A DNA stretch of 64,000 nt, from assembly GCA_964487255.1 (NCBI GenBank), contig CAZAQV010000010.1, forward strand, positions 62,001 through 126,000. Reading direction: 5' to 3'. The position numbers and the translations under genes are program-made. The stretch is from CAZAQV01 sp964487255. GTDB taxonomy: Bacteria > Myxococcota_A > Polyangia > Polyangiales > CAZAQV01. The notes beneath the pieces are model-generated. The model was not told the origin of the DNA. It searched no databases and saw nothing but the letters and a program-made list of their open reading frames with translations. This document shows positions 42,919-51,527 of this stretch, piece by piece (positions within the stretch are counted from its first letter, which is position 1; every line of letters begins with the position of its first letter).

Positions 42919-43938
42919 ATGTCTGGAGACCGGCAAATTCGCGTCCTTCTCGAGATGACCCGCAAGTTGGTCGACGCTCCGGACTTACCCACTGCCCTGC
43001 AGCATGTGACCGACGCAGGTCTGGCACTTCTGCCCTCCGATCACGTTTCCGTGCGTCTTTTCAACGCCGATCGAACCGAGCTTCTGTGCGGAGCGAGGTC
43101 TGGCAGCGGGCGGCGCACCGCGCCGCTGTCGTTTCGCCCGGGCCAAGGTCTCGTCGGCTGGGTTGCGGACAACGGTCGCGTCATCCATTTGGGTAACGCG
43201 CCGGACGACCCGCGCTTCGTGCGCTCGTCGGATCAGGGGTTCGAGGTCCTTTCGATCGTCGCCGCGCCGATGTGGTCTGCGGGCTCGGTGATCGGGGTGC
43301 TTTCTGCCAGTGCCCACCAGGCAAACATCTTTGATTCTGAGCACCTCGACCTGGTGAGGTTACTTGCGAATTGCGCCGTTCCCCCGATCGAGACAGCGCG
43401 CCTTCGTGAACTGGCTCTGACCGATGAGCAAACGCAGGCTTACAACCGCCGTTATGAACGACCGCGCCTCGAAGAGGAGATGGAGCGTGCCCGTCGCTAC
43501 GGCGAGGCCTTGTCGGTGTTGATGCTCGACCTCGATCATTTCAAGCTTGTCAACGATCAGTTTGGACATGCGGTGGGAGATCAGGTTCTCGAAGAGTTTG
43601 CCAACCGCGTGCGGGGCGCGACCAGGCGCCACGACATCTTTATTCGGCACGGTGGCGAAGAGTTTTTTCTCATCATGCCGAACACCGATGCGGAGATGGC
43701 CGTCAATGTTGCCGAGCGCATCCTCGCACAAACGCGCGACACACCCTTCGAGGTCGACAGCACCGACCCCATTGCGCAGACCGTGTCAGGTGGCGTGGCG
43801 ACTTGGGATGGCCGAGAGGGCTCGGAATCGCTCAAGATCCGTGCCGACGCAGCCCTTTATGAAGCGAAAAATAAAGGGCGAGATCGAGTTTGTGTAGCGC
43901 AGACCGCAGGTGACACGGACTCGCCGACATCGAGGTGA
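42919..43938 (+). CDS. GAF-GGDEF diguanylate cyclase
   Basis: 339 aa from ATG 42919, where the GAF-containing part begins (MSGDRQIRVLLEMTRKL); an upstream ATG at 42865, which has a GGTGAG-like site, would add 18 residues. A GAF sensor domain (about residues 5-165) is followed by a GGDEF domain (175-330) with LDLDHFKLVNDQFGHAVGD and an active-site GGEEF. RRHD five residues before it matches the RxxD inhibitory site. It should synthesise c-di-GMP from GTP. No membrane segment. Divergent from the Cys-rich lipoprotein gene. Confidence 0.92.
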   Translation: MSGDRQIRVLLEMTRKLVDAPDLPTALQHVTDAGLALLPSDHVSVRLFNADRTELLCGARSGSGRRTAPLSFRPGQGLVGWVADNGRVIHLGNAPDDPRFVRSSDQGFEVLSIVAAPMWSAGSVIGVLSASAHQANIFDSEHLDLVRLLANCAVPPIETARLRELALTDEQTQAYNRRYERPRLEEEMERARRYGEALSVLMLDLDHFKLVNDQFGHAVGDQVLEEFANRVRGATRRHDIFIRHGGEEFFLIMPNTDAEMAVNVAERILAQTRDTPFEVDSTDPIAQTVSGGVATWDGREGSESLKIRADAALYEAKNKGRDRVCVAQTAGDTDSPTSR

Positions 43939-43989
43939 GACGTTGGTCAAATCTAGGCGCTGGCGGTCCAGATCGGATAGCCTCTGTGC

Positions 43990-44388
43990 ATGCGTAGTCG
44001 GGCAGTTCTATCGTTTGGTTTGGTGGTAGTCTTCGCGTGTGGTGGTGCCAGCCGCGTGACCGACGAGACCTACAAGCGTTTGCGAAGCATGACCGAGACC
44101 CCGGTCGAGACACAATCAGAGAGCGCGCATCGTAGTCAGGTTCTTGAGGCTGCACTCAATGAAAGAGCGTTTGCCAACATGACGCGTGCGCAGGTGTCTG
44201 CCAAGATCGGCCAAGGTGACGATTGCTCGCGGCACAGCGAGTGCAAGCGCCAGGGGTTCTTCGACGACGACTGGTACTTCACGATGGGGGCTGAGGGCAG
44301 CAACTACGCGCCGCCAGTGCTTATCATCGGCTTCGACCAGTTCGGACGCGTCAAGCGCACGTGGAACATGCGCACCCACGATGACTAG
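43990..44388 (+). CDS. Small lipoprotein, 132 aa
   Basis: Signal peptide MRSRAVLSFGLVVVFAC with lipobox Cys17. The mature domain (about 110 residues) has an Arg/Glu-rich helix, two cysteines (CSRHSEC) and an aromatic C-terminus (FDDDWYFTMG, LIIGFDQFGRVKRTW). No family recognised. Follows the diguanylate cyclase gene after about 50 nt and converges on the four-repeat lipoprotein gene with only 5 nt between stops. Confidence 0.7.
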   Translation: MRSRAVLSFGLVVVFACGGASRVTDETYKRLRSMTETPVETQSESAHRSQVLEAALNERAFANMTRAQVSAKIGQGDDCSRHSECKRQGFFDDDWYFTMGAEGSNYAPPVLIIGFDQFGRVKRTWNMRTHDD

Positions 44389-44393
44389 AGCGT

Positions 44394-46145
44394 TCACAGG
44401 GGTTGTTGGAGTTCTTCTTCGGACTGCTGGCGAAACACCTGAAAGAAGTAGCTTCCCTCGCCTTTTTCGGCGGTGACTTGCAGGACGTACTCGCCCGATC
44501 GGCCCGGGCAGTAGCGAAGATCTGGAAACGCGGTCGTGCTTTCGTCCTGCGCGACCACCTTGCCGTTTTCGCGCAAGGTCAAACCGATGTCGTTGAGCCC
44601 ACGTTCGCCCACTGCGAGTAGGGCATAGCAAGACCCACCTGCGAGTGAGAACTGATGGGTCTGTGAGCTGCCGCGGCGACGAAGTGACCCCGTTGCAGGC
44701 TCGCTGTTTTCGTCGGGGACGTACGACTCCATCCCGAGCAGTGTCGTGACTTCCATCAGACGTACATAGATGAGACCCGCGAGCCCGAACGGACCGCGTG
44801 TGCCGCGTGGCCAGTGATACGGGGCATAGACGAAGCGCCCGCCACCGCGCAGCATGGACACGCGCAGCTTGTGTGTCCCTGTTTCGTCGGGGCAAGCGCG
44901 CACGATCGCTGTCGAACCCTCATCAAGCTCGTGGTCGATGGCCGTTCCGTCGGCGCCATACAGAGAGACATCGAGGTTCTCGATGCCCCGGTCTCCCACG
45001 GCGATGACCGCATAGCAGCGACCGCCTTGCAGCGAGACGTCGAGTTCTCGCAGGCCACCTTGGTCGAGTGCGAACTGCATCGGTTGCCCCATCGGGAGGT
45101 AGCCGCGAGCGCGGATGTCGCCATCAACACGCCGGACATTCTCGTCTAGACCGGGGTTGGCTTGGGCCGGCCCGACGGGCGCACTTTGGTTGGACGATGG
45201 GTCGCTCGTGGCCTGGGCGGTCGAGACGCCGCGTTCGTAGGCTGCCAAAAACACCGTCCCGTTGCCGTCTTGCACGCTCGCCTGAAGGACGAGCTGAAGC
45301 GTTTCCTTCGGGCACAACCGAACCACAGCATCGGGGTCGCTTTCGTTGTCTTCGGCGATGGTCTTGCCGTCCTGAAGGGCCAACGCCAAACGTGTGTCCG
45401 TGACACCAGGGCCACCAAACGCGGCGTATGTGTAGCAACCGCCACCCTCCACGCGAATGGGGAAATCCTGACGTACGCCACGACGTAGTGGAACGCCGGC
45501 AGGCTCTGCGATGCGGCCGTAGTTCTCTTCGCTCATCGTCTCGTCGTAATTGGTGAGACGCGCTTTGGTTTCCGTATCGATCTTGGCCTTGGCTGGAGTG
45601 GGGCGGGTTGCTCCGGTCGGGGGAAAGTAGCTTGCAAGCGGTGGTTGCGGGTTGCGCCCGCGAAACGATACGACGCTGACGTTGCCCTGACCGCGCGCCA
45701 TATGGACTCGGGCTGTCGCACGCATGCTGCGATCGGGGCACACGTGGACCCAGGGGTTTGCATCGGGAAAGTGGTTGTCCGCTTTGGCGTGGCCGTCTTG
45801 GTCGAGTAAGACCATGTTGACATCTCCGTCCGCAGGACCCAGCGCCACGACCGTGTAGCAGCTGCGACCTTTGAACTTGAGGTTGGCGCTCATGAACTCA
45901 TTGGTCTTGAGCACTTTTTGTTCGGGCCGGGTAGCGCGCCGGAACCCCTGCTGATTGAGGTAGCGCTCGATCGACGCGAGGTCCGCGGCGCCTCCGCCAG
46001 CGCCGCCCCCCGGGGCGCCGTTATAGGTGGGCGGACGGTATGTGCGCCGGCGGCAGCCGGTCGTGGAAATTGAAATTAAGGTGCCGACGAGCAATGCGGC
46101 GGTGAGCCAGCCGACTGTGGGTCGTAAACGCAAAAGCCAAGTCAC
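44394..46145 (-). CDS. Four-repeat beta-domain lipoprotein
   Basis: 583 aa, GTG start. The signal sequence ends in TTGC (Cys31). After a Gly-rich linker, four copies of a domain of about 120 residues follow, each with GxCYxxxAxGxxGxxDxxLxLxDxxGxxxAxD and ending in a CPxxxxxYxLxVxxxxGxGxFxxxxF segment, resembling a putative beta-sandwich with a conserved Cys near the middle and near the end. Internal duplication is plain. Likely envelope-bound; ligand and function unknown. Similar repeat organisation is not one I can name. Confidence 0.7.
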   Translation of the reverse strand: MTWLLRLRPTVGWLTAALLVGTLISISTTGCRRRTYRPPTYNGAPGGGAGGGAADLASIERYLNQQGFRRATRPEQKVLKTNEFMSANLKFKGRSCYTVVALGPADGDVNMVLLDQDGHAKADNHFPDANPWVHVCPDRSMRATARVHMARGQGNVSVVSFRGRNPQPPLASYFPPTGATRPTPAKAKIDTETKARLTNYDETMSEENYGRIAEPAGVPLRRGVRQDFPIRVEGGGCYTYAAFGGPGVTDTRLALALQDGKTIAEDNESDPDAVVRLCPKETLQLVLQASVQDGNGTVFLAAYERGVSTAQATSDPSSNQSAPVGPAQANPGLDENVRRVDGDIRARGYLPMGQPMQFALDQGGLRELDVSLQGGRCYAVIAVGDRGIENLDVSLYGADGTAIDHELDEGSTAIVRACPDETGTHKLRVSMLRGGGRFVYAPYHWPRGTRGPFGLAGLIYVRLMEVTTLLGMESYVPDENSEPATGSLRRRGSSQTHQFSLAGGSCYALLAVGERGLNDIGLTLRENGKVVAQDESTTAFPDLRYCPGRSGEYVLQVTAEKGEGSYFFQVFRQQSEEELQQPL

Positions 46146-46214
46146 AACGCAGTTATTTACTCAAACTTGGCGAATGTCACGCAACCTGCTGACCTCGAGG
46201 GCCGAACACAGGTC

Positions 46215-46715
46215 ATGTCTGCCCGAGCCGTGTTTGTCCTCACCCTCTTCGTCAGCCTCTCGTCCACGCTCTCGTCCTTCGCCCAACCCCTTGATCCTTC
46301 ACAGGAAGTTGCGCTCGACCGCGAAGGACACGCGTCCTTTTGGGCGCTCGACACCCCGTTGGAGGCGCCTTTTCGCCAACGCGTTGGAATGCGCTTCACG
46401 GCTCGCCTCACGCGTTGGATGAGTGGTTGGGGGGAACTGCGGATCGCATGGGCTCAAAAGCCGTCGGTCTTTCGCGCTGGCGTCAGCGTCTGGCCGATCG
46501 GGGATCCTCTGCGGGGTGCGTTGGTCTCGGCAGGCCCGTCGCTCTTGGTTTTGCCTGGCGCAGCAAGCGAGTTGGACGCGTTTGTGGAGACAGGTCTTCG
46601 CTACGGCTGGGAGGGCATCGCGCTTACGTTGGTCGCGCGCTGGGACCTCAAACGACCGCAAGCCGTTCCGACGCTCAGTTTGATGTTTGGCTATACCTTT
46701 GCCGGAACCAGCTAA
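46215..46715 (+). CDS. Secreted hypothetical protein, 166 aa
   Basis: ATG 46215 chosen over 46167 because it gives a signal peptide (MSARAVFVLTLFVSLSSTLSSFAQ, cleavage after FAQ) after an AGGT site. The mature part has short strands rich in aromatic and Gly residues (for example FTARLTRWMSGWGELRIAWA, LSLMFGYTFAG), suggestive of a small beta-barrel or lipocalin-like fold; no family recognised. Its stop lies beside element C, and it converges on the double-FHA gene. Confidence 0.65.
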   Translation: MSARAVFVLTLFVSLSSTLSSFAQPLDPSQEVALDREGHASFWALDTPLEAPFRQRVGMRFTARLTRWMSGWGELRIAWAQKPSVFRAGVSVWPIGDPLRGALVSAGPSLLVLPGAASELDAFVETGLRYGWEGIALTLVARWDLKRPQAVPTLSLMFGYTFAGTS

Positions 46716-46844
46716 CTAGACCGGTTTCAGGTTGAACTGAGGTTGAGTGCCCCCGCACAGAGGGAGCGAAGACGTACGAAAGGGTACTTCGAGGGACCGG
46801 CGGAGGAGGTAAGCCAAGATCAGTTTAAGATGGAGCCGGTCTAT
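46716..46844. repeat. Long inverted repeat filling a convergent junction (element C)
   Basis: Left arm 46716-46745 and right arm 46815-46844 match as reverse complements at about 22 of 30 positions, with three further positions able to wobble-pair in one strand. The left arm starts right after the TAA of the plus-strand gene and the right arm includes the TAG of the minus-strand gene. The 69-nt centre has a GTAC...GTAC core. Confidence 0.85.
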
Positions 46845-47896
46845 CGAAACAGGATCCATAGCCCGCCAATGCTCGCAATGAGCAAAAGTAACGCAAAGCC
46901 AAACAATAGGCGTTCCCCTCCACCGAGGGCTGCCGCGGATGCTTTGTCGCCTGCGATGATTCTCCGGTTCTCTTTGCTGCGGCTGGTGGTCTTTTCGTCC
47001 GGACTTTCCGCCTTGAGCGCGTCCTCGGCTGCTGTCGGTGGCGGCACACGCGATGCGCGTGCGAGGGGCACACGGTCGTCGGGAAGCTCGATTCGTTCAG
47101 CGAGCAGGTCGTCGATGGGGTCTTCGACGAGAAGCGTCGTTGCGCCCAGATGGATATGCTCTCCGCTGGCGACGAGCGTTCGATCGAAAACTCGACCGCC
47201 AAGGCGGCTTCCATTTTTTGTGCCCTGGTCGATCAGTTCGATCGTGTGACCATCGAAGCGGACGAGTAGGTGTTCGCGCGACAATTCGGCGTCCGGTATG
47301 CTGAGGCCGCAGTTCTCGCCCCGTCCAACCATCAGGTCTTGTCCCACCGATAGCGTGCGCCGCTCGCCTTTCGCGAGCTCGGATAGCACGAGCAGGGAGG
47401 GAGCTTCCACGGGCGCCCCATCCGCGCAGAGTTCGGCACGTAGGAGCGCCTTGGCCAACGATTGGGTTTGGGCGTCGCTGGCGCCTTGCGCCACCGGCTC
47501 GAGTGTGAGCGTGAGTACACGTGTCCCGACCTGCAACGGGCCCGCCTCGTCAATTCGCATCGGTCGGCCCGGTATCAGCCGCGATCCCGAGAACCAAGTG
47601 CCATTGGTCGAATCGAGGTCGGTGGCGGTCCAATGTCCCCCCACGTGCTCGAGCGCGAGGTGCTGCAGGCTTACCGAGGTGTCGGGAAGTTGAACGTCGG
47701 TGCCCCGACCGCGGCCCACAATCACGCGTCCTTGGGCGAACGCCAGCGAGTGGCGTTTGTCTCGGTCGCCCTCACGGACGGCAAACTCGATGCGTAGACC
47801 CACCCCTCGGTTGTCTATGAGCTGAGCGCCGAGACGCAAAATTTTTGGACCCTGACGCGAGTTTCGGTACCTCTGAAGCTCGGAGGAAAGCCGCAT
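46841..47896 (-). CDS. Double-FHA protein with C-terminal membrane anchor
   Basis: 351 aa. Two FHA domains (about residues 55-125 and 180-255) with conserved GR...S...H...NG motifs (VGRGRGTDVQLPDTSVSLQH, STNGTW; VGRGENCGLSIPDAELSREH, TKNGS), each expected to bind phosphothreonine peptides, matching the Ser/Thr kinases in the window. An Asp/Glu-rich linker and a single C-terminal transmembrane helix (LLFGFALLLLIASIGGLWILF) follow, so the FHA domains face the cytoplasm. The ATG is uncertain: it overlaps the ATG of the divergent gene (CATG). GTG 47803 is an alternative. Confidence 0.8.
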   Translation of the reverse strand: MRLSSELQRYRNSRQGPKILRLGAQLIDNRGVGLRIEFAVREGDRDKRHSLAFAQGRVIVGRGRGTDVQLPDTSVSLQHLALEHVGGHWTATDLDSTNGTWFSGSRLIPGRPMRIDEAGPLQVGTRVLTLTLEPVAQGASDAQTQSLAKALLRAELCADGAPVEAPSLLVLSELAKGERRTLSVGQDLMVGRGENCGLSIPDAELSREHLLVRFDGHTIELIDQGTKNGSRLGGRVFDRTLVASGEHIHLGATTLLVEDPIDDLLAERIELPDDRVPLARASRVPPPTAAEDALKAESPDEKTTSRSKENRRIIAGDKASAAALGGGERLLFGFALLLLIASIGGLWILFR

Positions 47897-49823
47897 GAAT
47901 CAAACGCTCCACAGCAACCCAGCCAGCGACCGTCGCCGAGGTGAAAACCGCATCCCGCTCGGGTTTGACGTGCTTTGGGACCACAGCGATGTCGAGGGAC
48001 GTATCGCAGACGGATGGGAAAAAGCCTTCGAGGCGCGTGGTGTGAACCTGAGCACGGGCGGGCTCGCGATGCGAGTTCCGTTTCTTCCCGATGTGGGTGA
48101 GCGCTTGGCTTGCAAGATCACGCTGCCGAGTCCGTCTTCGACACCCAAATGTATCGTCGCAGGGACCGAAGTGGTTTGGGCCTCCTCACAAGGTCAACGT
48201 CTCGGCGAGGTCGGCTTGCGCTTCGTCGACTTGCCAAGCGAACACGAGTCACTGCTCGAGTCGCTACTTCGGGGCCGCTACCGTCCGCCGACGCCCGAAG
48301 CAGCGATGAAGCGTATGGCACAGCAAATCAGCGTCGATCTAGACGGTGTATCCGATGCGATCGTGGCAACCATTGTCGAGTCGGACCAGGGTGGCGTGAC
48401 GGTCGAGCAACCGCTGCCGTTTCTGCGCATCGGTGCGCAAGCGCATCTGCGCAACGGCGAAGACGAGCCTCGGGCGGTGCATCTTTCTGCGGTCGATCTG
48501 GTCGTTGAAGGCGATATGCCCAAGTTGCTGCTCGACCTGAGTTTCCAGACCACGGTCGCGCCCCGCGCACCAATGGTGTCCGAACCCATCATTCGCGAAG
48601 CGGCCGAACGCACTGCGGCCGACTACGCGACGACGCCTGGGATTCCTGCGCCCGATGAGTCGCAGCAAGCGCGAATCCTTCAGGGCATGCCCGTGCATGC
48701 GGACCCTGACGACACGATTCCTGATGCGAACTCGTACGAGCAACCCGAAGAGCACGTCGTGGAACCAGCGTCGCAAAGGGTAGCCTCGCATCAGATGCAC
48801 GCCGAAGAGCTGGTTGAAGAGCATGTGCCCGTGCGTCCACGCGTGCGTCAGCCGTCCGGCATGCATCAGGTTCAAGGCCTGAGCAGCGCCGAACAGATGT
48901 TCTTCGATGAGCCCGAAGACGATTTCGAGGCGTCGATTTCTGCGCTCCGACGCCCAAACCCGTACATCGAACTTGCGCGCACCCGGGTCCAGGCTTGGAT
49001 GAAGGTGCTGGTGGCGCTGTCTCGCACCTACGCTGCAACGTTCCGCCGCAAGGCGTTGCCTCAGATCGAGGAGGTTTCGAAAAGCGTCGGTAGCCAGGCA
49101 CTCAAAGGGGTGCGTCGAAGTGCGCGAACCGTGTCCGGCTTTCTTCCCATGCGCTCGCGACGCCGAACCTCTCAGTTTCCCGAAGCGCGGCCGCAGCGAA
49201 GCAAGCGAAGCAAAGAAGAGCCGCCCGTCGCCAAACGAAAATGGCTGGGTCCTGCGACCTTGGTCGTCGGTCTAGCGCTCGCGGCGTACGCGCTTTGGCC
49301 CAGTGCGGACGCGGAGCCAGCGGAGAAGGGGGCCTCTGCTGTCGAACTTGCCGAGCCGGCTCAGATGGAACTCTCCGTCGCAGACTCTTTTATGGAGCCG
49401 CTGCCGGAGCCACCCGCCGCTGCGCTTCCCGAGCTTCCAAGCGAGCCGTCGTTCGACGATGGAATGACCTTCGCCGAGCCTGAGGTTGTCGAGGCCGCGG
49501 CGCCGGTTGAGCCAGGTCGCGTGGAGTTTGGTGCGAGCAAGGTGAGTTCCGCGCGGACCTACCGGTTGCGCATGAGTCGACCCATCGAGCGCCTTGAGGG
49601 GCGCGTCGAGGGCAACGGCTTTGTGGTACGTGTGCCCGGAAGTCTCTCGCTCGATCGGGCGGGACCGATTTCTGCATCCCATCCGCTCGTTCGTCGTTCG
49701 ATGATTCTCAATCATGGCGACTATGCCGAGCTAACGATTCAGTTTACGGACAAAGGTACGCCTGCGTATCGCGTGCGTGGTGTTGGCAGCGAACTTGAGC
49801 TGCTCATCGGCACCAAAATCTAG
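47895..49823 (+). CDS. PilZ-TM-AMIN fusion protein
   Basis: 642 aa. GGAGG eight nt before the ATG fixes the start. An N-terminal PilZ-like domain (about residues 10-130, RRRGENRIPLGFDVLW and NLSTGGLAM, the latter in place of NxSxxG) should bind c-di-GMP or a related ligand. A long disordered region with Glu/Pro/Ala follows, a single transmembrane helix (about 450-470) and a C-terminal periplasmic AMIN-like domain (about 545-640). AMIN domains bind peptidoglycan or envelope proteins. It could relay a cytoplasmic c-di-GMP signal to the cell envelope; the combination is inference. Starts overlap the divergent FHA gene. Confidence 0.75.
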   Translation: MNQTLHSNPASDRRRGENRIPLGFDVLWDHSDVEGRIADGWEKAFEARGVNLSTGGLAMRVPFLPDVGERLACKITLPSPSSTPKCIVAGTEVVWASSQGQRLGEVGLRFVDLPSEHESLLESLLRGRYRPPTPEAAMKRMAQQISVDLDGVSDAIVATIVESDQGGVTVEQPLPFLRIGAQAHLRNGEDEPRAVHLSAVDLVVEGDMPKLLLDLSFQTTVAPRAPMVSEPIIREAAERTAADYATTPGIPAPDESQQARILQGMPVHADPDDTIPDANSYEQPEEHVVEPASQRVASHQMHAEELVEEHVPVRPRVRQPSGMHQVQGLSSAEQMFFDEPEDDFEASISALRRPNPYIELARTRVQAWMKVLVALSRTYAATFRRKALPQIEEVSKSVGSQALKGVRRSARTVSGFLPMRSRRRTSQFPEARPQRSKRSKEEPPVAKRKWLGPATLVVGLALAAYALWPSADAEPAEKGASAVELAEPAQMELSVADSFMEPLPEPPAAALPELPSEPSFDDGMTFAEPEVVEAAAPVEPGRVEFGASKVSSARTYRLRMSRPIERLEGRVEGNGFVVRVPGSLSLDRAGPISASHPLVRRSMILNHGDYAELTIQFTDKGTPAYRVRGVGSELELLIGTKI

Positions 49824-49829
49824 CTTCCG

Positions 49830-51500
49830 TCAGCGGTGGAGCGGCAGCAAGATCTCAAACCTCGTGCCTTCACCCAGTGCGCTCTCGACGCGAATTTCTC
49901 CGCGGTGCTGCTGGACGATGTTCTTGACGATCGACAGCCCCAGGCCCGTGCCTTTGCCTTCGCCTTTTGTGGAGAAGAACGGCTCGAAGACGCGTCGCTG
50001 AAGCTCGGATGGAATACCGGGACCATTGTCGATGAGCAGTACGCTGGCGTTGGTCCCGCTGAGGCGTGTGCGGATCTCGATGTGTCCGGCGCCTTCGGGT
50101 GCGGCATGACACGCGTTGGTGATGAGGTTGATGAAGACCTGGTGAAGTTGGCCCTTGTCGCACACGACAACCAAGTCCTGGTCGGTGTACTTGCGAACAA
50201 CGGTCGTGCCGTGCTCAGCCGCTACGTGCTCGCAAAACACGATCGATTGGTCGAGCGCTTCGTGGAGCGAGACGGGGTCTGAGGTTTCGCGGCTTGGTCT
50301 GGCGTACGCCACCAAGTCACGCGTGAAGCGAAGGATCCGCTCCGTGTTTTGATGGATCCGCTTGAGTTTCTCAAGGTCAGTTTCCGAAAGCGAACCTTTC
50401 TCGGCGCGCGTGAGCAAGAAGTCGGAATAGACGGAGATGCTAGTGAGGGGATTGTTGAGCTCGTGCACGACGCCCGCCGCGAGCTGGCCCAGCGTAGCAA
50501 GCTTTTCCGCTTGGATGACCTGTGCCTCGAGATCGCGTACTTCTGTGATGTCGCGTCCGATTGCGATGACACCTTCAATTTCACCACGTTGGCCTGTCAT
50601 CGGTGCGGTGTTCATGGAGAAGCGCGCGAAGCTACCACCGTTTTGGTGCAAGTCTGAGCGCGCGAAGGCGATTTCGAAATTGCTGATCGTCTCCCCGGCA
50701 AAAGCACGGGTGAGCATCTGTCGAACGGACACCGAGTCCCGACCGTCGATCAACTCGATCGGGTCACGACCGACGACTTGTTCCCGTGTCCAACCCGTCG
50801 AAGCGAGAAAAGCCCGGTTGGCCATCTTGACGAACTGGCGCTTGCTGAGCACGAGGATCGGCGCGTTGGCGGCGTCGATGAGTTGCACGAGGTAGTCGCG
50901 GAGCTGACGCGACTCTCGTAAGAGTCGAGCGTTGCGCAGTGCGGATTCAAGACTGATCGCCATCGAGACGAACAGTTCGCGGTCGTCATCCCACGAGTAC
51001 CCCAACTCAGCGCTGTTTTCGGGGTAAGTAATGGTGATGGTACCGACTACGCGTCGTCCATCGACGAGTGGAACCTCATGCTCGTCGCGGTCGCTCTCGT
51101 CGCGCACATTGACGTGCGAGAGGTCGAGCTCCGACTGGTCGAGCGCGCGAGCGCGAAAACTACCGACGCTGATCGTCACGCGGTCGAATGCGCCGGTTTG
51201 AAGACCGGCCGGCGCGATCGACTCGACGCTGGTTTGAAAAAGCGCCATGCGCTCCGTGGAGAGGCGCGAGAGGTGCGCGGTGATCTGTCGACCCGCAAAG
51301 ACTTCGCGAAACACTTCGATGTAGCGTTCGACGATTTCGTTTTCGTTGGTTTCGGCCGTCGTCGAGCGGCCCAGTTCCATCGCTTTGAGGAACAGCTTGG
51401 TGGCGTCGAGCGGCTTGTTCTGTACAGGGTGCACTGCGGATGTGCGCGTCGGCGTCTTGCGCACCTTGCTTCCTTCGCCCTTCACTTTGCCGTCCGTCAC
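49830..51500 (-). CDS. Soluble GAF-PAS-HisKA-HATPase sensor histidine kinase
   Basis: 556 aa, GTG start. N-terminal GAF (about 50-195), PAS (205-320), HisKA with the phosphorylatable His346 in GVVHELNNPLTS, and a complete HATPase domain (N-box INLITNACHAA, G1 DNGPGIP, G2 GTGLGLSI). No transmembrane helix, so it senses a cytoplasmic signal. The partner response regulator is not in the window. The gene for a similar protein lacking the ATPase domain lies immediately upstream on the same strand with 27 nt between them, so both may be co-transcribed. Confidence 0.9.
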   Translation of the reverse strand: MTDGKVKGEGSKVRKTPTRTSAVHPVQNKPLDATKLFLKAMELGRSTTAETNENEIVERYIEVFREVFAGRQITAHLSRLSTERMALFQTSVESIAPAGLQTGAFDRVTISVGSFRARALDQSELDLSHVNVRDESDRDEHEVPLVDGRRVVGTITITYPENSAELGYSWDDDRELFVSMAISLESALRNARLLRESRQLRDYLVQLIDAANAPILVLSKRQFVKMANRAFLASTGWTREQVVGRDPIELIDGRDSVSVRQMLTRAFAGETISNFEIAFARSDLHQNGGSFARFSMNTAPMTGQRGEIEGVIAIGRDITEVRDLEAQVIQAEKLATLGQLAAGVVHELNNPLTSISVYSDFLLTRAEKGSLSETDLEKLKRIHQNTERILRFTRDLVAYARPSRETSDPVSLHEALDQSIVFCEHVAAEHGTTVVRKYTDQDLVVVCDKGQLHQVFINLITNACHAAPEGAGHIEIRTRLSGTNASVLLIDNGPGIPSELQRRVFEPFFSTKGEGKGTGLGLSIVKNIVQQHRGEIRVESALGEGTRFEILLPLHR

Positions 51501-51527
51501 GTTGTTACTCTGCTGATTTTCGCTGCT

